Assembly: GCA_002307245.1 (NCBI GenBank)
Contig: DBTW01000103.1
Coordinates: 20,144-29,261, forward strand
Source: Spirochaetaceae bacterium UBA1306
GTDB lineage: Bacteria; Spirochaetota; Spirochaetia; Treponematales; Rectinemataceae
DNA length: 9,118 nucleotides
Reading direction: 5' to 3'
A model generated the notes under the pieces. It saw only the letters and a program-made list of their open reading frames with translations. It did no database searches and was not told where the DNA came from. Positions within the stretch are counted from its first letter, which is position 1. Every line of letters begins with the position of its first letter. The position numbers were made by a program, and so were the translations under genes. Below are positions 1 to 6,294 of this stretch, piece by piece.

Positions 1-74
1 CCATTTCCCTGCGCGCTAGCGAAGCTCCCCTGGCGTCATGAGGCCGAGAAGTGTAGAGTATGGCCCTGATGATT

Positions 75-86
75 AGAAGGCGAGGT
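75..86 (+). promoter_or_regulatory. Ribosome binding region of the diguanylate cyclase gene
   Basis: AGAAGG at 75-80 lies 7 bases before GTG 88, and GAGGT at 82-86 lies 7 bases before ATG 94. The two starts differ by two residues and the sequence does not decide between them. No convincing -35/-10 pair was found in bases 1-74. Confidence 0.5.
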
Positions 87-87
87 A

Positions 88-1353
88 GTGTCCATGAAGA
101 ACGTGTTCGTCCCTGCGGGCGACCGGGGCCTTGGGGCTGAGCTTCTCGGTCAACTCCGCATATACGGAATCACTGTCCGGGAGGTCGAGGGCGTGGCCGA
201 TGTCGCCCGTCTCACGGCGTCCATCGGATCGGGACTATTCCTCATCGACGCGGCCAAGATCGATCGCGAGCCGGCCTTCGTCGCGGAGATAATCAAGCTC
301 AAGGAAAGCCTGGGGAATTCGCTGCGCGTGCTCTTCTATGCCGACAAGGACGATTTCGACGCCAGGCTGAAGACGGTCCGGGCGGGCGGCGAGGCTTTCT
401 TCCAGCTGCCCGTAGATGCCTGGCGGCTGGCTGAGAAGGTCGACGCCCTCTTCAACGAACGCGAGCTCGAACCGTATCGCGTGCTCATCGTGGACGACGA
501 TCCCGAGCAGGTTGCCTACAACTCCGAGGTGCTATCTCGGGCCGGGATGAATACCGCGACCGCGACCGATCCCACCCAGGTGATACCCCTCCTCGTCGAA
601 ACCAAGCCAGATATCATCCTCATGGACATGTACATGCCGCAATGCACGGGACCCGAGCTGGCGGGCATAGTGCGGCAGCATGAGGCCTTCGCGGCCATCC
701 CGATCATCTTCCTGTCTGTCGAGCGGGATTTCGAGAAACAGATCTCGGCCATCCGGCGCGGCGGCGACGAATTCCTCGAGAAGCCGATCAAGCCCGAGCA
801 CCTCGTGAGCAGCGTCGCCATGAGGGCCGAGCGGACTCGGGCTATCCGCTTCTACATGGAGCGCGATTACCTCACCGGCCTGCTCAATCATACCACCCTG
901 ACCGAGCGGCTCTCGAACGAGGTCCTTAGGGCCCGGCGCTCCGGAGCCGTCATCTCATTCGCGAAGATCGATATCGACAGGTTCCGCGACGTGAACGAGC
1001 GCTACGGGCACCTTACCGGCGACCGGATCCTCAGAAGCGTATCGAGGCTGTTGGCCGAGCGTCTCCGGAGGACCGATATCATCGGACGCTTTGGAGGGGA
1101 GGAATTCGGCGCCATACTGCCGGGCGCCGATTGCCGATGCGCCGCCAGGCTCATCGAGGAGCTTCGGGATAGCTTCGCCCACCTATCGCATCGCTTCGAG
1201 GATCGTTCCTTCACCCTGACCCTTTCAGCGGGGATCGCCAGCTATCCCGACTTCGTTGGGCCCATGGACGTGATCGAGGCGGCCGACCGGGCCCTCCGGC
1301 GGTCCAAGGAAAGCGGCCGCGACCGAGTCACCGTGGAGTCTTCCCGCGCTTGA
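88..1353 (+). CDS. Response regulator diguanylate cyclase (pseudo-REC, REC, GGDEF)
   Basis: Predicted cytoplasmic enzyme making cyclic di-GMP from two GTP, controlled by phosphorylation. Three domains are visible in 421 residues. Residues 1-125 look like a receiver fold that has lost its acidic pair (AGD at 10-12) and its lysine (QLP at 106-108), though D54 sits where the phospho-aspartate would be. Residues 130-250 form a complete receiver: D136/D137, phospho-acceptor D180, S210 and K232-P233. Residues 258-416 are GGDEF: DYLTGLLN at 260-267, KIDIDRF at 293-299, active-site GGEEF at 336-340, and an RxxD product-inhibition site (R327, D330) five residues before it. The enzyme should therefore be active and feedback-inhibited. 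The layout is PleD-like but with the degenerate receiver first. The start is GTG at 88 or ATG at 94; each has a purine-rich ribosome site at a usable distance. No cognate histidine kinase is nearby. Confidence 0.93.
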   Translation: MSMKNVFVPAGDRGLGAELLGQLRIYGITVREVEGVADVARLTASIGSGLFLIDAAKIDREPAFVAEIIKLKESLGNSLRVLFYADKDDFDARLKTVRAGGEAFFQLPVDAWRLAEKVDALFNERELEPYRVLIVDDDPEQVAYNSEVLSRAGMNTATATDPTQVIPLLVETKPDIILMDMYMPQCTGPELAGIVRQHEAFAAIPIIFLSVERDFEKQISAIRRGGDEFLEKPIKPEHLVSSVAMRAERTRAIRFYMERDYLTGLLNHTTLTERLSNEVLRARRSGAVISFAKIDIDRFRDVNERYGHLTGDRILRSVSRLLAERLRRTDIIGRFGGEEFGAILPGADCRCAARLIEELRDSFAHLSHRFEDRSFTLTLSAGIASYPDFVGPMDVIEAADRALRRSKESGRDRVTVESSRA

Positions 1354-1993
1354 GCCGCCCCGAAGGAGAGATCGGGGGACCGCTGCGGCGCCGCGACCGC
1401 GCCAGCTCGTGCCAGCTCGCGGCGGCGAAGGGATCGGCGGACAGGCGCAGCCCGAATAGGACGAGCGAGCAATCGACGAAGGCGAGCGCGGGTGGATCGG
1501 GTAGTATCTCATGGAACAAGGAAGGGCCTTCCTCGACCGAGCCTTTTCCTTCGGGTTTGCTGCAGAGGAAGAAGCCGATGCCGGGCATTATGATCGGTTC
1601 TTCCGTCCCGGCGCAGCCGAGGGCGGCCATGGCCGCAACGGCATTGGCTAGCAGGGCCGAAAGCGGACCGACTATTTTTAGGTAGAACGAGGCTTCAGCT
1701 ATTATGAGGCCTGAGGCGGAGAAGCGTCCCTCCACGCCCTCCCATGCGCGCTCGATTATGGATGAGCGCTTCGATGCCGGGCTCGAAACAGGCGGGGAGG
1801 CGAAGGCCAGGGGCAGGGCATCGGGAAAGGCGAGGGCCGATCCCTGGGCGAAGCTCGAGAATATTTGCCGCCGATAAAGGTTGAGATCGCGAGCGATATT
1901 GCCGGGCGGCTCGAGGGCGAGCATGAGGACGCGGGCGGCCCGATTCGGGGATCCTAGGTCGTGGGAAGAGTTTACGGCAATTTGCAAAGCCAC
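1328..1993 (-). CDS. Conserved-looking hypothetical protein, possibly a degenerate 2H phosphoesterase fold
   Basis: I do not recognise this protein with certainty. It looks real because its codons strongly favour G/C at third positions, like its neighbours, and it has protein-like hydrophobic patterning: a strand VLMLALEPP, a helix with paired arginines, a strand near PDALPLAF, an alanine-rich helix SALLANAVAAMAAL, then GIGFFLC and DCSLVLFGL near the end. The order of the first strand, helix and PxxLxLxF strand recalls 2'-5' RNA ligase-like (2H) proteins, but the catalytic HxT/HxS motifs are absent, so any such relation is inference. The start is unsettled: TTG 2008, GTG 1993 (used here, 221 residues), TTG 1987 or ATG 1924. 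ATG 1924 would cut into the first strand. No strong ribosome site is seen at any of them. The 3' end overlaps the diguanylate cyclase gene by 26 bases, tail to tail. Confidence 0.6.
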   Translation of the reverse strand: MALQIAVNSSHDLGSPNRAARVLMLALEPPGNIARDLNLYRRQIFSSFAQGSALAFPDALPLAFASPPVSSPASKRSSIIERAWEGVEGRFSASGLIIAEASFYLKIVGPLSALLANAVAAMAALGCAGTEEPIIMPGIGFFLCSKPEGKGSVEEGPSLFHEILPDPPALAFVDCSLVLFGLRLSADPFAAASWHELARSRRRSGPPISPSGRLKRGKTPR

Positions 1994-2009
1994 GGATCCA
2001 TGATACAAT
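1982..2009 (+). promoter_or_regulatory. Candidate sigma-70-type promoter for the 2038-4556 operon
   Basis: TTGCAA at 1982-1987 (4 of 6 matches to TTGACA), a 16-base spacer, then TACAAT at 2004-2009 (5 of 6 matches to TATAAT) preceded by TGA, giving an extended -10. Transcription would begin near 2016, leaving a leader of about 20 bases before ATG 2038. Read by eye only. Confidence 0.45.
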
Positions 2010-2028
2010 TAATCAACGCGGGAGTAAA
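2000..2028 (-). promoter_or_regulatory. Candidate promoter for the minus-strand gene ending at 1328
   Basis: On the minus strand, TTTACT (plus 2023-2028, 4 of 6) and TATCAT (plus 2000-2005, 5 of 6) are separated by 17 bases. The -10 box overlaps the -10 box of the plus-strand promoter. Transcription would start near 1993-1994, at or just before the GTG at 1993, which would make that message leaderless or nearly so. This is tentative. Confidence 0.3.
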
Positions 2029-2036
2029 GGAAAGGG
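2026..2036 (+). promoter_or_regulatory. Ribosome binding site for the gene at 2038
   Basis: The purine run AAAGGAAAGGG ends one base before the ATG region; its AAAGG at 2026-2030 is 7 bases from ATG 2038. It supports this ATG as the start. Confidence 0.55.
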
Positions 2037-2037
2037 C

Positions 2038-2835
2038 ATGGAGCGCAAAGTAGAGAGGCTCGCCAAGGCTATCACCGAGGCCATATCGCGATGGGATACC
2101 GTAGAGTGCGTGACAATCGGGGAGCATTCCGAAACCGATGCGCTGGATCCCAATTTCGCGCTCGTGCTCGATGTCTACCTTAGGGGCTCGCCGCCGACCG
2201 TGGAGGAAAGGCAGCATGCCTTCGCGCAGGCAGTGGGGCAGCCGGGTGCCTTCGAGAGCGCCATATCGCGCTCCAAGGACCGTTTCTTCATCGACGAGAT
2301 CCCCATCAGGGTCGAATACAAAAACCTAGAGATGATCGACGACGTCATCGGGCGCAGCAAGGGCGCCGATTCCCAGCTCGTTTGGGTCCTCAAGAATTCC
2401 GGGACCTACATCTTCTATCGCATCAAGAACTCGCGCGTGCTCTACGAGAAGAGCGATTGGATAGATCGAGCCCGCCGAGACATAGGCTGCCTCCCCGAAG
2501 GCTTCTGGGACGGGCTTCGCCTGGCCTTCATGGCCAAGATGGAGCATTACCTCTCGGACCTGGGGGCTGCCTCCTTCAACAACGACGGTTACTTCTATAG
2601 CGTCTCCCTCGCGGGCTTCCTCAGGTACGCCGCCGCCTCGCTTTTCATGGCCAATCGGCGCCTCGAGCCCTCGAACCGTTATGTCAACGAGCAGCTGCGC
2701 ACCTTGCCGAAGCTGCCGGGCGATTTTCCCGAGCGTTGGGAAGCCCTCCTGCGGACCGATACGGACCTCAGCGGGAACCAAAGGAAGTACAAGCTCGCCG
2801 AGCTTCTCGCCCTCAGCATCATCTCCCTTAAATGA
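2038..2835 (+). CDS. Putative nucleotidyltransferase-fold protein (DUF4037-like)
   Basis: A 265-residue soluble protein without signal peptide. The N-terminal half resembles nucleotidyltransferase-fold proteins of the DUF4037/MNT kind: a strand VECVTIGEHS at 22-31, a second strand ending in LDVYLRG with acidic D45, and a later strand IPIRVEYK with E93 where a third metal-binding carboxylate is expected. The usual GS motif reads GE (28-29) and the usual paired DxD is reduced to D45, so catalysis may be lost or altered. The C-terminal half is helical, with FWDGL at 156-160, a DLGAA at 174-178, and RRLEPSNR then LPKLPGDFPERW at 207-234, a pattern expected of the helical substrate-binding part of such proteins. 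The family call is from remembered pattern, not a search. A good ribosome site and a candidate promoter precede it. Its stop overlaps the start of the next gene, so the two are probably co-translated. Confidence 0.7.
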   Translation: MERKVERLAKAITEAISRWDTVECVTIGEHSETDALDPNFALVLDVYLRGSPPTVEERQHAFAQAVGQPGAFESAISRSKDRFFIDEIPIRVEYKNLEMIDDVIGRSKGADSQLVWVLKNSGTYIFYRIKNSRVLYEKSDWIDRARRDIGCLPEGFWDGLRLAFMAKMEHYLSDLGAASFNNDGYFYSVSLAGFLRYAAASLFMANRRLEPSNRYVNEQLRTLPKLPGDFPERWEALLRTDTDLSGNQRKYKLAELLALSIISLK

Positions 2836-4556
2836 CCGATCTCCATCGCCGCATGCCCGCTTCGCTCTCGAGCGGAATGGCGCTCCCCTTGAGCGGGCAA
2901 GCGCTCAAGGCGGCTTCTGTCCTCTTGGCCCTGGCCATCGCCAGCTCCTGCTCGGCTCGGCCCGTCGACTCTTTCAAGTGGGTGGACCGGCGCGGGCAGG
3001 AGCTCCGCTTCGTCGAGGCTTCGCCTCGCCACGAGGGGAGCGAGGGACTGTTCTCGGCCGGGCAAGCCTCGAAACGCTTCGTCCTATCCTCGACGGCGAG
3101 GCTCGAGGCCGGTTCGACCATCGTCTTCGAGCTGCGACGAGGGACCGAAGCCCAGACCGCCGAGCCTCGAGCGACTCTATCGGCGAGCGCCAGGGCCGAC
3201 GGCGGCTCGCCCTTCGCCATAGCCGCCTTTCCCCTGTCGCCGGGCCTATCGCGCCTCGCCCTGGCCCTCGACTTGGGAGAGGACCTATCCTCTGTGACGA
3301 TTTCGGCCGAGGGGGATGCGCCTTCCTTCGAGCTCCTGTCCATAGCCTTAGAGAAGCCCTTCAAGGGCATAGAGAGGGACGGTCCCGAGCTGCGGGTCTC
3401 CTCGGGATTCACCCTCGCCCAGGGACAGGGCTATAGCGAATTTTCCATAGCCCATCCCTTCGCCGGCACGAACGGATCGCTTGCGGGAGGGGAAAGACGG
3501 GGCATCCTCCTGCGTTACGCGCCCTCGTCGGTCGATGCCGCCCTAAAGCTATCGGTGAGGCGGCCCGGCGGCGCGATCGCATCATATGCTCTTCGCCCGC
3601 ATCCCGCGGGGACAAGCACCGTACTGGACGGGAGCGTCGTGGCCGAGGACGCCGAGCTCATCACGCTGCGCGCTCCGCTCGGTATCTCGCTCGGGGCCTT
3701 CTTCGCAGAGGATCTTGGCCAGAACGACTACGCCTTGGCCGACTTGGGGCGCGTGCTCCTGTCGGGCCCGGGAGACGGAGACTACTCGGTCTATCGCTGG
3801 GACATGATCCCCTCGGTCTTGGTTTTCGACTTCAAGGATTACGCGACCCAGGATAAGTATCTAAAGAGGCTGGCCTTCTTCGTGGAGAAGATCGGATATC
3901 GTGGGATCCTACTACGGGACGGGGACATAGCCCCGCTGCACGGATGGAACGCCCACGATTATCGCGCCGAGGACCTCGCCTCGTTTTTCCAAGCCGCCAA
4001 GGAGAAAAATTTCCCTTTGGGAGCAGAGGAGAAGACTCTCGAGAGCGCGTTGATGGGCTCAGGCGTCATCGCCCAATCGGGGAGCGGTATTGTGGCCGGA
4101 CACGGGGCCATAATCTCCATCACGAGGGAAACTAGCGACGCGCTGCGATGGACCTTCGCCGTCCATGAATCGACCCATGCCATATTCTTCGCCGATCCCG
4201 AGTATAGGAAATTCGCCCAATCCGTCTGGGCATCGGTCGAGCCGGGGGAGCGCTGGTTCTGGAAAGTCTATTTCGGCTGGAAGACCTACGACGTGGCCTC
4301 GGACTACCTCATGGGTAACGAGTTCCAGGCCTATCTGTTGCAGCAGCCCGTTTCGATGGCGGAGGAGTACTTCACGCGGAGCAAGCCCGCTGAGCTACTC
4401 GAGAAGCATCCCGAGCTGAAGGCGCAGGTCGAAGAGTACATGGCCCGCTACGGGCCGAGCTTCACGAAGCGCGCCAAGCAGCTCGAGGATTGGCTCTTCG
4501 CCAAGTACGGGGTCAAGGCCGGACGCACCGTATTCCTCACATCATCCAAGAAATGA
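2832..4556 (+). CDS. Probable lipoprotein with HExxH zinc-metallopeptidase motif
   Basis: A 574-residue predicted exported protein of unknown substrate. A hydrophobic stretch at about 27-37 ends in ASSC with Cys40, acceptable as a relaxed spirochaete lipobox, so it is probably lipid-anchored outside the inner membrane. Residues 41-300 look beta-rich and carry no motif I recognise. A conserved-looking block follows: YRWD at 321-324, then a strand SVLVFDF, LKRLAFFVEK, and HGWNAHDY at 370-377. H445-E446-S447-T448-H449 is a classical HExxH zinc site, and E497 in NEFQAY, 48 residues on, is a good candidate third ligand, as in gluzincins. The C-terminus is helical and charged. The ATG at 2832 overlaps the preceding stop (ATGA) and lacks its own ribosome site, suggesting coupled translation; M16 (2877), after GAGCGGA, is an alternative start nearer the signal peptide. 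Peptidase activity is inference. Confidence 0.85.
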   Translation: MTDLHRRMPASLSSGMALPLSGQALKAASVLLALAIASSCSARPVDSFKWVDRRGQELRFVEASPRHEGSEGLFSAGQASKRFVLSSTARLEAGSTIVFELRRGTEAQTAEPRATLSASARADGGSPFAIAAFPLSPGLSRLALALDLGEDLSSVTISAEGDAPSFELLSIALEKPFKGIERDGPELRVSSGFTLAQGQGYSEFSIAHPFAGTNGSLAGGERRGILLRYAPSSVDAALKLSVRRPGGAIASYALRPHPAGTSTVLDGSVVAEDAELITLRAPLGISLGAFFAEDLGQNDYALADLGRVLLSGPGDGDYSVYRWDMIPSVLVFDFKDYATQDKYLKRLAFFVEKIGYRGILLRDGDIAPLHGWNAHDYRAEDLASFFQAAKEKNFPLGAEEKTLESALMGSGVIAQSGSGIVAGHGAIISITRETSDALRWTFAVHESTHAIFFADPEYRKFAQSVWASVEPGERWFWKVYFGWKTYDVASDYLMGNEFQAYLLQQPVSMAEEYFTRSKPAELLEKHPELKAQVEEYMARYGPSFTKRAKQLEDWLFAKYGVKAGRTVFLTSSKK

Positions 4557-4562
4557 GCTCAG

Positions 4563-4590
4563 GGCCGGATCGGCGTTATCCGCGCCGGCC
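4563..4590. terminator. Possible bidirectional hairpin between convergent operons
   Basis: GGCCGG (4563-4568) pairs with CCGGCC (4585-4590), with two further pairs possible after a two-base bulge. The right arm lies in the last codons of the minus-strand gene ending at 4576. There is no T-tract on either side, so it is not a textbook intrinsic terminator; it may only slow polymerase or protect 3' ends. Only 19 bases separate the two stop codons. Confidence 0.25.
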
Positions 4591-6294
4591 TGCTTCCTCG
4601 GCCAAGGCCGCCTCTATCGTCAGCAATGCCCAGGACCTAGTCGTCTCGAGCAGGCCAGATGCATCCATTCCACGCAGGGCGGGATCCGAGCCGGCCCTGC
4701 CGGTCTCGCGCTGGAAGGCGCTGGCAGAGGGGAGCAGCGTAGTCCAGAGATCCCTCTCTCTTGGGGTCAGGGACAGCAGATAGCTGATGGCCGGGTTGCG
4801 GGGTGGAGGCAGGGCACGAAGATCCTTGGCGTATAGCTCGAGGAAGGCGGCGGCGGGGCAGGGGGCGCTGCCGGCCGCGAAGACCCTGCGGAGTCTCGAT
4901 TCGGGCCTCTTCCTCGCGGCCGGCGCCTTGATGCTTACGCCCTTGCCGGGCAGGGGCTGGATCCGCATGGGCGACTTGGCGGCGAAGTTCTCGAGATGCA
5001 CTCGATACGCCATCAAGGGCTTGGTGAGATAGCGCGAATAGATTTCCCCGCCCGGTCCCTTTCCCAACTCGGTTTCCATGTCGGAGCCGCGGAACAGGAA
5101 GCCCGAGAACAAGGACTCCATGGGCGAGAGCCTCGACTGGGACTGGTCGAAATAGCCGTATATATAGGTGCCGCGCGCATAGCTCTTGCCCTCGGGATAG
5201 GAGAAGTCCGCTCCGGCGAGGAGGGCGGTCTCAGCCCCGAGAGCCTCGGCTAGGGACAGGGCCGCGTGGGTGACGTTGCCGCCCGAGGTGTCGAGCGCGG
5301 GGAAGGGACGCCAATTCGCGGACACGTAGGCGCAGAAGGGATGTCCGGAGGAAAAGAAGCTGACCGAGTCGCCGAGCCTGCAGAGGGTCGACGGCGAGGC
5401 GAGGTCCAGGAGAAGGGGCATGCCCTTGGGTATGCCTCCCAGGAAATGGTAATAGCTGATGTGCTGGCAATCGATGGAGACCACGGCGTCGGGGCGCAGC
5501 CCCCTTCCGACTAGAGCGGGCATGCTCGTATCCGTCGCGATGAGGAAAGCCCCGCCGGCCTGGGCTTCCCGCAGGGCGGGTATCTGCGCCTCGAGCGAGG
5601 GGCCGGCCGCCGAGACGGCGGCGCGCCTGATGGGCGGGAGGGTCGCCGTGGATCGCTCGGCCGCGAAAAGGTTGCGGACAGCGTTCTTGAACCAGAGCTT
5701 GCCGAAGAAGGCCTGGACGCTGTAATCGTCGGAGATGCGCTTGAGGACGTCCTTGAGCACCGCCGTCGAGCCGGCGAAGGGCTCGGGGTCCAGGTCGACT
5801 CTTCCCCGCAACGGCAGGCTTCTGATGTCGCCGGCCAGGGGGGGGACGTAGAGCGAGAGCAGCAAGGCGCCGAGCTCATCCGGGCTCGGGTCGAGGAGCA
5901 GGGAGAAGCGCTCGTCTATGAAGAGCTCCGATAGGTCGATCTCCTCGAGGATGGCCCTGAGCATCGGGGCGGAATGCTCGACCGCGACGAGCCCCGTCGT
6001 GAGGCTGGAGGCGAGATAGCGCTTGAGGAGATAGCCTGCACCTATGCCGAGGGCCACGATGAAGCCGCCCGCCGGTCGGGCCGCCTCGAGCCGCTCGGCT
6101 TCGCGTTCGGGGTCGACGAGTGAGTGGAGGGGCGCCTCCCTACCGTCCCTGACGACCACGGGGACGGGCAGCCCGCTGCGCGAGGCCTTGATGCGGATGG
6201 AGGGATCCGGCTCCGCGTCCATGAGGCGCTCTCCGAGGCTCGCGTCGGAGCGCGAGAGGGCAAGGAGATTGCGGCGGAAAATCAGATCGCTCAA
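4576..6294 (-). CDS. DUF115 / MptE-like (Maf family) protein, canonical copy
   Basis: A 572-residue cytoplasmic protein of the DUF115 family, which includes archaeal MptE (6-hydroxymethylpterin diphosphokinase) and bacterial Maf proteins linked to flagellin glycosylation. The N-terminal part has a glycine-rich nucleotide-binding-like loop, ALGIGAGY at 81-88, and a strand ending VAVEHS at 103-108. The DUF115 core follows: AAGPSLE at 229-235, IATDTSMPAL at 252-261, DAVVSIDCQ at 269-277, SGGNVTHAA at 337-345, and GADFSYPEGKSYARGTY at 361-377. The C-terminal 120 residues are less distinctive. The start is TTG at 6294, overlapping the preceding stop as TTGA; a GAGGAG ribosome site nine bases upstream supports it. 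It is the last known gene of the operon. In bacteria a role in transferring nonulosonic or similar sugars to flagellin is plausible, but no substrate can be read from the sequence; pterin kinase activity is less likely. Confidence 0.9.
   Translation of the reverse strand: MSDLIFRRNLLALSRSDASLGERLMDAEPDPSIRIKASRSGLPVPVVVRDGREAPLHSLVDPEREAERLEAARPAGGFIVALGIGAGYLLKRYLASSLTTGLVAVEHSAPMLRAILEEIDLSELFIDERFSLLLDPSPDELGALLLSLYVPPLAGDIRSLPLRGRVDLDPEPFAGSTAVLKDVLKRISDDYSVQAFFGKLWFKNAVRNLFAAERSTATLPPIRRAAVSAAGPSLEAQIPALREAQAGGAFLIATDTSMPALVGRGLRPDAVVSIDCQHISYYHFLGGIPKGMPLLLDLASPSTLCRLGDSVSFFSSGHPFCAYVSANWRPFPALDTSGGNVTHAALSLAEALGAETALLAGADFSYPEGKSYARGTYIYGYFDQSQSRLSPMESLFSGFLFRGSDMETELGKGPGGEIYSRYLTKPLMAYRVHLENFAAKSPMRIQPLPGKGVSIKAPAARKRPESRLRRVFAAGSAPCPAAAFLELYAKDLRALPPPRNPAISYLLSLTPRERDLWTTLLPSASAFQRETGRAGSDPALRGMDASGLLETTRSWALLTIEAALAEEAGRRG

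Noticed and set aside
1..69. Short open stretches at the left edge that could be the tail of an upstream gene: one ending with a stop at 39-41, another ending at 67-69.
   Set aside because: Only 12 and 22 residues are visible, both frames are equally plausible, and nothing recognisable is encoded.
1400..1425. Short direct repeat (GCCAGCTCGTGCCAGCTCG).
   Set aside because: Two copies of about eight bases inside a coding region; readily explained by chance and composition.
1350..1685. Plus-strand 111-codon reading frame after the diguanylate cyclase.
   Set aside because: It is antisense to the minus-strand gene, whose codon usage and protein pattern fit the genome; this frame is Arg/Ser-rich and low in structure.
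2326..2781. Minus-strand 151-codon frame opposite the nucleotidyltransferase-like gene.
   Set aside because: Mirror frame of a gene with G/C-rich third positions; composition is rich in Glu, Val and Gly with no motif.
2828..3412. Minus-strand 194-codon frame opposite the lipoprotein gene.
   Set aside because: Antisense shadow arising from high GC; no ribosome site, motif or plausible hydrophobic core.
2681..3436. Plus-strand 251-codon frame spanning the junction of the two middle genes.
   Set aside because: Arg/Pro/Ser-rich shadow of the overlapping genes; the genes in the other frames have clear start coupling and motifs.
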